Assembly: GCA_964650485.1 (NCBI GenBank)
Contig: CAZYTX010000022.1
Coordinates: 1 to 59,710 of the forward strand
Origin: CAZYTX01 sp964650485
GTDB lineage: Bacteria > RBG-13-61-14 > DATKZS01
Length of the DNA: 59,710 nucleotides
Direction: 5' to 3'
Shown here: positions 17,321-24,967 of the stretch, one piece after another
Layout: each line of letters opens with the position of its first letter
How positions within the stretch are numbered: position 1 is the first letter of the stretch
The notes under the pieces: model-generated
Told to the model about the DNA's origin: nothing
Database searches by the model: none
Seen by the model: the letters and a program-made list of their open reading frames with translations, nothing else
Program-made: the position numbers and the translations under genes

Positions 17321-18082
17321 TCAGGTTATCTGCACCACCACCAGGGCCACGTTGTCCTTGCCCCCTCGCTCGTTTGCCATGTTGATTAGCATCTGGGCCG
17401 CGGCCTGCGGTTGCCGCGACTTTAAAACGTCTTGTATCTCGAAGTTGCGGATATCCTGGTAGAGTCCGTCGGTGCAAAGGAGCAGCACGTCGCCGGGCTT
17501 GGGGGTCCCTCCCGAGAGTTGCACGTCAATGTCCGGGTTTATGCCCAGAGCCCTTGTAAGCTCGTGCTCGGATATGGAAGTGAAATCCTCCACCACGTCC
17601 AGCCTTGTCGGCTGGTCAGCCTCGCCCTGGGCCAGCGAGGTGTGGTCCCGGGTGAGCTGGAGTATGCGCGCCCCCCTTACAAGGTATGCCCTGGAATCGC
17701 CCACGTTGCATATGTAGGCCTTGCCACCCTTGATCCACAAAGCGGTCAGTGTGGTAGACATCCCCGCGAGCTTCTCGTCCTTCTGGCTCTCTTGGTAAAT
17801 CTTTCGGTTTAGCTCCCTGAAGGCGAACTTCAAGGCCCTTGCGGGCAGGGGTATGCCCTGTGCGTACTCGAATGGAGGCGTGGAGTCAGCGGAAAGGTCA
17901 AGTCCTCGGATTATCTTTCCCAGCTCCTGCACGGCCATCAGCGAGGCCTTCTCTCCGAAAGGCTCGGACTCGACCCCGTCCGCAACGGCGTAGAGTCCCA
18001 CGTCGTCGTAAATGGCAAAGCTGTCCTCGTTGTGCGGCCGGTGTCTGCCCTGGTGCTCCATGCCCGCGGATACGATACCCAT
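17321..18082 (-). CDS. PP2C-family serine/threonine phosphatase
   Basis: 253 residues covering the full PP2C (PPM/Stp1) catalytic domain: RPHNEDSF near residue 16, AVADGVES, GDSRAYLVR, TRDHTSLAQ, LLCTDGLY and GGKDNVALVVV, which place the metal-binding aspartates. The usual ADGMGGH is replaced by ADGVESEPFGEKAS, a known variation. It removes phosphate from proteins modified by Hanks-type kinases; no such kinase is in the window. It lies 42 bases after an FHA-domain gene, a classic partner that reads phosphothreonine. Confidence 0.92.
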   Translation of the reverse strand: MGIVSAGMEHQGRHRPHNEDSFAIYDDVGLYAVADGVESEPFGEKASLMAVQELGKIIRGLDLSADSTPPFEYAQGIPLPARALKFAFRELNRKIYQESQKDEKLAGMSTTLTALWIKGGKAYICNVGDSRAYLVRGARILQLTRDHTSLAQGEADQPTRLDVVEDFTSISEHELTRALGINPDIDVQLSGGTPKPGDVLLLCTDGLYQDIRNFEIQDVLKSRQPQAAAQMLINMANERGGKDNVALVVVQIT

Positions 18083-18124
18083 CTAGCACCTGCTCCTTCC
18101 CTCAAGCCTTTTCAATGCCATGGA

Positions 18125-18505
18125 TCACGCCCCCTGCTGCTCATCGCTGACTATGAACTCGAGGAGCGTGGAGCCCGCCTTTATGTGGTCCCCGTTCTTT
18201 ATCCCCGACTGCTTGATCCTCTTCTCGTTCACAAAGGTCCCGTTGGTGCTGCCCAGGTCCTTTATGTAGAATTCGGGCGCGTAATAAAAGACCATGCAGT
18301 GCTGCCTGCTCATCCTGCTGTCGGTGATGGAGATGTCCGATATCTGGTCCCTGCCGATGGTGACCGGCACTTTCTCCACGTGGTATCCTTTGCCTTTCTC
18401 CTGGCCTTCGAGCACGCGCAGCATCACCATCATGCCCTCGGGCAGTTCCTTGGCCTTGGCCTCGTCTCCCAGTGTGGTTATGTCCTGCTCGTCAACCGGC
18501 GCCAT
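18125..18505 (-). CDS. FHA-domain protein
   Basis: 126 residues, essentially one forkhead-associated domain that binds phosphothreonine peptides. Key residues are visible: the GRD of VTIGRDQ, the S-R-x-x-H of SRMSRQH, and GSTNGTFVN. The N-terminal 30 residues are acidic and may carry a phosphorylated threonine. The ATG at 18505 sits 5 bases behind GAGGGG; a GTG two codons earlier is possible. Together with the PP2C downstream it forms a phospho-signalling pair in one minus-strand run. Confidence 0.9.
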   Translation of the reverse strand: MAPVDEQDITTLGDEAKAKELPEGMMVMLRVLEGQEKGKGYHVEKVPVTIGRDQISDISITDSRMSRQHCMVFYYAPEFYIKDLGSTNGTFVNEKRIKQSGIKNGDHIKAGSTLLEFIVSDEQQGA

Positions 18506-18536
18506 TTTCACCCCTCATAAACAACCTCCATTCACA

Positions 18537-19523
18537 TCACGAGTGTAGCTCCACCACGTCCTCGTCCTCGAGCTCGTAATCCTTGGTGACCTTCTGGCCG
18601 TCGTATTTTTTACTACCCCATATCCTGGCATACTTCAAGTTCCGGGCCAGGTCCTTGTGAACACTGAATGCGAAGTCCATCAAGGTGCTTCCCCTGGGGA
18701 GGGTAACCGGGTCGCTTTTGTCCGCTTCCTTGCCCGGACTCTTGGTATACACCCTCACTATGGAAAGCGCCTCGAATATCAGCCCGGAAATCTTGGCCGC
18801 GTCCTCGGGGTCCTTCTTTGACATGGTCCACGCAGGGAACCTGCCGGCAAACGCCTCCTCCACAAGCTCGCGCACCTCGGCCGCGCCTTCCGCGTCCGCG
18901 TGTGTCAGAAGCATGAGTGTCTTTACCTGTGCGGACCCGTCCGGTTTAAACCTCGTCTCCACCTCGTCCACAAGCTCCACCTTGCCCTGGGACAGCCTCT
19001 CGATCACGAACTCGGTGGAGTCGAGCACGTCATCGTCAGCCAGGCTGGTGACCAGGAGCGCCAGGTCGGCGTTCCTCACCATTCCCGGAATCCAGCTCTC
19101 CGTGTAGTCCCTGCCCACGGGTGGTATGTCCACGAGCTGAATCTTTACGTTCTCGAATGGGATCATCCCGGGCTGGGGCTTCATGGTGGTGTAGGGGTAG
19201 TCGGCCACCTCGGGCCTGGCATTGGTGAGGGCGTCCATTACCGAGCTCTTTCCCGAGTTGGGCGGCCCCACCAGTATCACCTGGCCTGCCCCCTCCCTGG
19301 GTATATTGAACATGGAACTCCGGCGCGAGGAGCCCGACTTCCTGTTGCCGGCGCGGAGCTTTGCAATCTTTTTCTTAAGGTCCGCTTGGATCTTTTCGGT
19401 GCCCTTGTGCTTGGGCAGCACCGAGAGCATGTACTCTAGACATCTGAGCTTGTCCTCGGGGTCCTTGGCTTCCCGATAAGCCCTCTCAGCTTCCAGATAC
19501 TCGGGTGTCAGGTTGGCCGGCAT
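18537..19523 (-). CDS. OBG/DRG-like GTPase with TGS domain, divergent G motifs
   Basis: 328 residues: a helical N-terminal region (about 1-75), a G domain (about 78-245) and a C-terminal TGS domain (about 255-328, ending YELEDEDVVELHS). The P-loop is GPPNSGKSS. The G3 motif reads DIPP instead of DxxG and the G4 motif reads THAD instead of NKxD, so nucleotide specificity or hydrolysis may be altered. The overall order is that of DRG and similar translation- or ribosome-associated GTPases. No clear ribosome binding site precedes the ATG. It lies 77 bases after the selenoprotein gene. Confidence 0.85.
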   Translation of the reverse strand: MPANLTPEYLEAERAYREAKDPEDKLRCLEYMLSVLPKHKGTEKIQADLKKKIAKLRAGNRKSGSSRRSSMFNIPREGAGQVILVGPPNSGKSSVMDALTNARPEVADYPYTTMKPQPGMIPFENVKIQLVDIPPVGRDYTESWIPGMVRNADLALLVTSLADDDVLDSTEFVIERLSQGKVELVDEVETRFKPDGSAQVKTLMLLTHADAEGAAEVRELVEEAFAGRFPAWTMSKKDPEDAAKISGLIFEALSIVRVYTKSPGKEADKSDPVTLPRGSTLMDFAFSVHKDLARNLKYARIWGSKKYDGQKVTKDYELEDEDVVELHS

Positions 19524-19600
19524 AACCGTTTTGTCTTTATGCCCAAAAAAAGCAGGATAAAGTATTTCTTCTAAGGCTGAAGCCGCGCCCCTTGCACCGG

Positions 19601-20941
19601 CTATTTCTTTCCCTTTGCAGCGGGCTTCTGCGGCTCGCTCAGCTCATCCATCCATTTTGCCACATCGGGGTCCCTTTCCATGCGCGGTTCTATGCTTACC
19701 ATGGAGTTTGAATATTCAAAATCGAAATCAGCGGACGCAAGCTTGTCTTTCAGCTCCCGGATGCGCCTGATTCCCTTGTGGTATTCGGCTCTTAGCTGCG
19801 GCTCCTCCCTCAACTTCGTCCTCATCTGACTTATTTCCTTCTCGAGCGAGGTCATCTCGTTAGTGAGTTTTATCTTTTCCTGTCGGGAAATTCCACCTGT
19901 TCTTCCAGCTCTTCTTACGATCTCCATCTTGCCCACGAACATTCCCCTGTTACCGGCCTGGGCCAGCAGGGTCTTGTTAAGGACCATGGGGTTTCTTCGG
20001 AGGCTTGCGGTCCTGTCGCTCACCACGGCCACGTCAATGCCCGGGACCTCTCTTATAATCTCCGAGCCGGTTCTATAGTCCATGGCAAACAACCCGACGA
20101 CCAGGTCGCATTGCGCGCGCAGCTTCTCAGCCATCTGCCGGGCCGCTTCCCTGGGCGGAAGCGCCTTTACCGCGGACTCGCCCAGGCCGCCGGGTTTCAA
20201 AACCCCGAATACTCCCACCCGGGCGCCTCCCTCCTCCACGATCACGTAGCCCGGAAACACCGGCTCTCCCGATTCGGCGTAAACCAGGTTGGCGGAGATC
20301 AGGGGAAGAGGGTCATTGCCTTCCGGCCCCGCGAGCTGGTTCTTTAGGAAGTCAAGGCCACCGTTTAAGTCCTCGGAGCCTACGTTGACAGCGTCCGCGC
20401 CCGAGATGGCCATGGCCTTTGCAAGAATAATGGCCCCTTGCTTGTTTTTCTGGCCGGGGTCTTTGCCGGAGGGCATATTGCTGAAGAACACGTTGCCCCC
20501 GTCAACCAGCACCACCGGGCCTGCTTTATCGAGCTCCTTTACCAGATGAGTTCTTTTCGCGATCCCGCCGCGAGGATGGCCTGGTCACCCGCATCCTTCG
20601 AGCTGTCCGGCCACGCCTGTGGTGTAGACCAGGGTGAAGGATGCGTCCCGGCTTAGCTCAGGCCGGGCCGGGATACTGGTGCTGGCTGCTTTTGCTGATG
20701 CAGATTTATCGGGCTCATTCACTGCTGGCCGAGCCTTGGCCTCCTTTGTCTGCTGCGTCTGTTTTCTCGCCTGTGTCTCCTTTGACTTCTTTGCCTTTTT
20801 TTCACCCCCCTCTGCTTCCCTCTTCTCCTTTTCACAGCATACCCCCGCGGCCGAGAGCGCCATAAAAGAGGTCACAAGCAGGGCCAAAAAATGCCTTTGG
20901 ATGAATGAAGCGGTCCTTGTAATGCTTAGCACTTGTTTCAT
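19601..20941 (-). CDS. UshA-like (5'-nucleotidase superfamily) probable selenoprotein, Sec at residue 119
   Basis: 446 codons if the TGA at 20585-20587 is read as selenocysteine. The frame before and after the TGA is the same and nothing is missing: residues 1-118 give an export signal (about 1-35, possibly a lipoprotein with Cys35/Cys36), a charged K/E/Q-rich linker, then TLVYTTGVAGQLEGCG; after the TGA comes PGHPRGGIAKRTHLVKEL, DGGNVFF, NVGSEDLNGGLDFL, SANLVY and a C-terminal coiled coil near 315-390. Exported relatives usually read LEPCGC-x4-GGLARR, so the TGA stands exactly at the last conserved cysteine. GGAGAGGAGGAG precedes the ATG. Alternative: a gene split by a nonsense mutation. Confidence 0.8.
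20541..20587 (-). promoter_or_regulatory. SECIS-like hairpin after the in-frame TGA
   Basis: Reading the minus strand, 16 bases after TGA an apical loop GCGGGAT is closed by TCGCG (20573-20569) and CGCGA (20561-20557). An outer pair, ACCAG (20585-20581) with CTGGT (20545-20541), can close the structure. Bacterial SECIS elements have a short stem, a G among the first two loop bases and 16-37 bases between UGA and loop; all are met here. Folding energy was not computed. Confidence 0.6.
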
Positions 20942-20954
20942 CTCCTCCTCTCCG

Positions 20955-22208
20955 TCAATAAAAGGTTTTTCTTAGACCGGAAAGATCGAGCGACCTGTGC
21001 ACCGGCACTGCCACCATCCCGAACGGCCCGGTCTCTTTTGCTCTGTCCAGCACCTGCGCTATCTCCGCGTGAGGCAGCCTGGCCCCGGTTTCCCAGTCAA
21101 CGCTTTGCGCCTTTACCCACACCCGCTGTGCACGGTCCACTTTCTTGTGCAGGCGGCCCAGTGATCGGGCTATTAAGTCATAGACCTCTTCACGGGGCAT
21201 GCGCAGTTCTGAAGACATCTGCCTATGATAGAACATAACAGCGTAAAAATCGAGGTCCGAGGAGATAATGGCGTCAATGTCCTGCGAGAACCACCACACG
21301 GCCTTTTTCGGGTCGGTCACGGTCTCGTAAAAAACGTTGATGCCCACGGGCTTGTAAGGCCTCCTGGAGTGCACCGCTCTTCTGACCCGTTCGGCCAGTC
21401 GCACCATCACCCCGCTCTTCCACCTGCACCAGTGCTCGAACTCCTCGGTGTACTCGCCCACCAGCCATCGGCCGCCCTCTTTTCTCACCTTCTTGAAGAA
21501 CCTGTCCGGGTCGGCCGCTTTTCCCGTCTCCCTGTAAAAGAGTCTCCTGGCTTCGGGGTTCATGCCCTCGGTGTGCTTGAGCATGAGGTCGTCCTGGATC
21601 AGCACCCCGTCAATCGGGTATTTTGCCAGGTCCGTATAAAGCGCAGCCAGCCTTTTTTGCACCTCGGGCAGAAGGGGGCTGTAGCCCTTCCTTTTTACGA
21701 AGTCCGACTTCTCAAAGTCCCATGCCATGCACCTGAGTCTGTTGTCATCTTCTCTGCCGTAGTTCGCGTACCTCGTTGTCATCCACGCGATTATCGCCAG
21801 CCCGTTCTGGTGGGCTATCCTGCACATGGGGCCCAGCACGTCCGCCACCACCGGGACCCCCTGGGTCTTGAAGTACACCCCGCGGTCGTACTTTGGCTTT
21901 ATGAAGCTGTAATATTTGTCTCCCGGGTCCTGGAAAACGCGGATGATGAGGGCATTGGCCCCCGAGGTCGAAAGCTCCGCCACCCGCTTTTCCACCTCTT
22001 GCCAGGTGCGGCAGTCCAGGTCCATCAATTGCAAACCCCGCACCGGCTCCTCCGGCGGCACCAGCTTGCCTTGTTTCTTATCAGTCGCCTGCTTTGCCCT
22101 GGCAAGGCGGGGGTCTTCACTCCCGGTCCCGGGCACAAGCGTCGCGGCTGCGAGCAAGAAGATGGCAAGCGCAAACAGGTGAAAAGGTTTTTTACGGGTC
22201 AAGCGCAT
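20955..22208 (-). CDS. exported PgaB-like glycoside hydrolase (GHL13/GH153-like)
   Basis: 417 residues with an N-terminal signal peptide (about 1-30). The body is a TIM-barrel domain resembling the C-terminal hydrolase domain of PgaB, which cuts poly-beta-1,6-N-acetylglucosamine: FKTQGVPVVADVLGPMCRIA, IIAWMTTRYANYG, the catalytic-type DGVLIQDDLML, and FYAVMFYHRQM. The N-terminal deacetylase domain of PgaB is absent. It likely trims an exopolysaccharide in the periplasm. It lies 8 bases after the Fe-S protein gene and 13 bases before the selenoprotein gene, so the three are probably one transcript. Confidence 0.8.
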   Translation of the reverse strand: MRLTRKKPFHLFALAIFLLAAATLVPGTGSEDPRLARAKQATDKKQGKLVPPEEPVRGLQLMDLDCRTWQEVEKRVAELSTSGANALIIRVFQDPGDKYYSFIKPKYDRGVYFKTQGVPVVADVLGPMCRIAHQNGLAIIAWMTTRYANYGREDDNRLRCMAWDFEKSDFVKRKGYSPLLPEVQKRLAALYTDLAKYPIDGVLIQDDLMLKHTEGMNPEARRLFYRETGKAADPDRFFKKVRKEGGRWLVGEYTEEFEHWCRWKSGVMVRLAERVRRAVHSRRPYKPVGINVFYETVTDPKKAVWWFSQDIDAIISSDLDFYAVMFYHRQMSSELRMPREEVYDLIARSLGRLHKKVDRAQRVWVKAQSVDWETGARLPHAEIAQVLDRAKETGPFGMVAVPVHRSLDLSGLRKTFY

Positions 22209-22216
22209 GTCCGCTC

Positions 22217-23326
22217 TCAGATGCTCCTCGACAGGATGGACACCACGTGGTCAACCTGCAAGCCGTGCTCGCGGCCGGCCCTTGCGAGCATCCTTTGGCA
22301 GGTGGGGCAGGCGGTGGCCACGTTCGCGGTCTGGTACTCGGGCGCCTTTTCCATCTTCTCCAGGGCGATCTGCTCTGCGGTGTGAAGACTTGCCACTGGC
22401 AGGCCCCCTCCTCCTCCGCAGCATGTGGCGGCTTCCCTTGACTCGAAGAACTCGAGGGGCTCCGATCCTGTGGCGGCCTTAAGCACCTTGCGGGGGGGGT
22501 CATACACTCCCAGGTATCGGCCCAGGTAGCAGGGATCGTGGTATATCCATGTACTCTCGTCAGTGCTCTTTACCCGCAGGTTGTCGAGCTTTTCGTTCAA
22601 GAGCTCGGTGATGTGCACGACCGGTGCTGATATGGGGGCCCCGTACTCGGCAAAGCGCTGCTTCAAGAAGTACACGCACGAGGGGCAGGGGGACACTACC
22701 AGATCGGCCTCTTTCAAAATCTCGGCCATCCTCCCGGCCTGCTCGATAAACTCCTTTTCATGGCCCAGGGTGAGAAGCGGGTATCCGCAGCACACCTCGT
22801 CTGAATCAAGAACCCTGTAGTCAACGCCCGCGGCCTCCAGCACCTTGCAGGCGTCGGTCACCTGCTCGGGGAAATGGTGCGCAGTCACGCAGCCGGGAAA
22901 AAGCACCGTCCCGGTCCGGCCGAGCCTGCCCTTGGGCGCCCGATCCCTTATCACCTCTGCCAGGTCCTCGTCAAAGGGGTTCCTCTGCCGCAGCCACTTG
23001 CCGGCGTACTTTTGCACCCGTTCAGGCGCCACCCCCTTCTTGACCGCCTCCATACGGGCGGCCTCGAACGGGGAGAACACCTCGATGTCGTGCTCGCAAT
23101 AGGTTCGGGTGATGATGCATGCGGAGCAAAGGTAGATGAGCTCTCCCACTTCCCGGTCAAAAGGCAGCGCCCCCTCGTGCACCAGCTTGAGTATGGTGGC
23201 CTTGGCTGTGGGGGTCACGGTCTCCGAGCACTCGACCTGGGCCACCGGGCACGAGAACCGGCACATCTTGGGGCAGTAGGCGCAGTACTCGATCTGCTTT
23301 TTCATTTTCATATACCAGTCATTCAT
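22217..23326 (-). CDS. CCG-domain iron-sulfur oxidoreductase subunit (GlcF/HdrD-like)
   Basis: 369 residues. The N-terminal part has two [4Fe-4S] cysteine sets, CAYCPKMCRFSCP and CSACIITRTYC. Two CCG domains follow: FPGC ... DEVCCGYP ... CPSC and YHDPC ... AATCCGGGGG ... CPTC, which in HdrB/D proteins bind non-cubane clusters. With an FAD-linked oxidase gene overlapping it by 8 bases, it probably passes electrons from the flavoprotein to a membrane or cytoplasmic carrier, as in glycolate or lactate dehydrogenases. No membrane segment. Confidence 0.9.
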   Translation of the reverse strand: MNDWYMKMKKQIEYCAYCPKMCRFSCPVAQVECSETVTPTAKATILKLVHEGALPFDREVGELIYLCSACIITRTYCEHDIEVFSPFEAARMEAVKKGVAPERVQKYAGKWLRQRNPFDEDLAEVIRDRAPKGRLGRTGTVLFPGCVTAHHFPEQVTDACKVLEAAGVDYRVLDSDEVCCGYPLLTLGHEKEFIEQAGRMAEILKEADLVVSPCPSCVYFLKQRFAEYGAPISAPVVHITELLNEKLDNLRVKSTDESTWIYHDPCYLGRYLGVYDPPRKVLKAATGSEPLEFFESREAATCCGGGGGLPVASLHTAEQIALEKMEKAPEYQTANVATACPTCQRMLARAGREHGLQVDHVVSILSRSI

Positions 23327-24776
23327 GGCTTCTCTCCGGGGTATAGAGGCCCAGTTTTTCCGGGTTTAAAACATTTGCTTTGTCGAGCTCTTTTTTAAGG
23401 CCCTTGTAGATATCCATTGCCGGGCCCAGTTCGGCCTGCATCCACCTTGCCTTGTGCGCTCCTATGCCGTGGTGGTGACTTATTGCTCCTCCCGCGTCCA
23501 GGCAGGCTTTCATGGCCGCGTTCCAGGCGTCTTTATACACCTCTTCGGCCGGCGGCTCCTCTTTTGTGGACAGGAATGTGAAGTATATTGCCGCGCCGAC
23601 AGGGTATACGTGCGAGACGTGAGCGGTGACCATGGCATGGGGCATGATGGCATCTCTTACCGCCTTGTAGAGCCCGGGCACGCGCGACCAGGTCGCAGCC
23701 ACCTCACACGTATCCAGTATGGTATGCCCCTGGGAGAGGATCACGCTCTGGTAATAGCTCACCGAGTAGCGGCGCTCGAGCCAGGCCAGGCCCGGCCCTT
23801 CGCCCAGGTCCCGGCCTCGTCTTTCGCACATGTAGAACCCCTTGTCCGCCTTGGCCCGGGTGAGGGCGTTGTCAGGCCCCTCGAACCCTGTGATCATGAG
23901 GCACCCGTCCGCCTGGATATCCATGCTCTTTTTATGCAGCCTGGTGTCGAGGGGGTCATAGAGCCTGGCCACGGAGGGGTCGAGCCCGTGGCGCATCATC
24001 ATCCTCATGGCCTCTATCCCGGCGTCCATGTCATCCACCATAAAGCCCCGGTACCGGCGCCACTCGGGCAGTGGGTGCACTGCCATGACCGCGCTGGTCA
24101 CAACCGCCAGGGTCCCCTCGCTCCCGACCACGAGCTGGTCCAGGTCCGGCCCGGTGGCTGACCTGGGCGAGTCCTTGGACCGGAACACTGTCCCGTCCGG
24201 CAGCACCCCTGAGAGACTTATGAACATGTCCTCGATCTTGCCGTACTTTGATGACAACTGGCCCGCGGACCGCGTCGAGAGCCACCCGCCCAGGGTGGAG
24301 CAGTACATGGAGGCCGGGAAATGCCCCATGGTGAACCCGGCCTGGTTGAGCCGTCGCTCCAGGGTCTCGCCCATAATGCCGGCCTGGGCTTCCACGGTGT
24401 GGTTTATGTTGTTTATGGAGAGCACATTGTGCATCTTCTTCAGGTCCATCACCATGCCGCCCCGCATTGGCACAGAACCGCCGCACACGCCCGAGCCGCC
24501 CCCCTCGGGAGTTATGGGCACCTTGTTTTCAGCGCACCACCTTATTACCCCGGAGACGTCCTCGACCGCGCGGGGCCAAACCACGGCCTCGGGAACGTGT
24601 GGAAGCCGGCCCTTTCTCAGCCACAGGTAGCCCTGGGGCCAGATGTCCCTGCTGTAGGTGATCCGGTCAATGAGGCTGCTGGACACGTTGGCCTGGCCCA
24701 CGATGTTGGCAAGCGAGTCCATCATTTCCGGGTCAACCTCCGGGAGATTAATGCGCTCTTTTGTTTCCGTATCCAT
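23319..24776 (-). CDS. FAD-linked oxidase, alkyldihydroxyacetonephosphate-synthase-like (copy 1)
   Basis: 485 residues from the ATG at 24776. An FAD-binding PCMH domain (about 40-230; GGGSGVCGG, STLGGWLSTRSAGQ, KYGKIEDM) is followed by an FAD-oxidase C-terminal domain with ISHHHGIG near residue 445. The HHH motif is the catalytic triad of alkylglycerone-phosphate synthase, the first ether-lipid enzyme, but close relatives oxidise 2-hydroxyacids. Its 8-base overlap with the Fe-S gene favours an oxidoreductase complex. No good ribosome binding site is seen at either 24776 or 24797. Confidence 0.88.
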   Translation of the reverse strand: MDTETKERINLPEVDPEMMDSLANIVGQANVSSSLIDRITYSRDIWPQGYLWLRKGRLPHVPEAVVWPRAVEDVSGVIRWCAENKVPITPEGGGSGVCGGSVPMRGGMVMDLKKMHNVLSINNINHTVEAQAGIMGETLERRLNQAGFTMGHFPASMYCSTLGGWLSTRSAGQLSSKYGKIEDMFISLSGVLPDGTVFRSKDSPRSATGPDLDQLVVGSEGTLAVVTSAVMAVHPLPEWRRYRGFMVDDMDAGIEAMRMMMRHGLDPSVARLYDPLDTRLHKKSMDIQADGCLMITGFEGPDNALTRAKADKGFYMCERRGRDLGEGPGLAWLERRYSVSYYQSVILSQGHTILDTCEVAATWSRVPGLYKAVRDAIMPHAMVTAHVSHVYPVGAAIYFTFLSTKEEPPAEEVYKDAWNAAMKACLDAGGAISHHHGIGAHKARWMQAELGPAMDIYKGLKKELDKANVLNPEKLGLYTPERSHE

Positions 24777-24791
24777 AGTGCACACTGGGTA

Positions 24792-24926
24792 GCGCACATA
24801 GCTCCGCTATGTGCGCGAGCATAGCGAGCAGGATGGAGTGCAAACCATGGTGAAGAATTCATCCAGCGCCTGAGCGTAGCCAGCCTTTGGCTTACGGCGC
24901 CCACATAGCAAAGCTATGTGGACTAC
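24792..24926. repeat. two-hairpin repeat element, copy A
   Basis: First hairpin: GCGCACATAGC-TCC-GCTATGTGCGC (24792-24816, 11 perfect pairs). Second: CCACATAGC-AAA-GCTATGTGG (24901-24921, 9 perfect pairs). Between them lies CGAGCATAGCGAGCAGG and an imperfect stem (GCGCC ... GGCGC, 24867-24900). The element fills most of the gap between the two FAD oxidase genes. The same plan recurs in the same orientation at 26546-26688. Confidence 0.7.
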
Positions 24927-24967
24927 CCTGATTGTACATAATGACATTTTCGAATATTTTGCCACTC

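Noticed and set aside
20516..20584. Reading the UshA-like gene as two separate genes or as a frameshift
   Set aside because: Both parts are in the same frame, the gap is exactly 23 codons, and no ribosome binding site precedes the GTG at 20515. One gene with a recoded TGA explains all of it better, although a nonsense mutation cannot be excluded.
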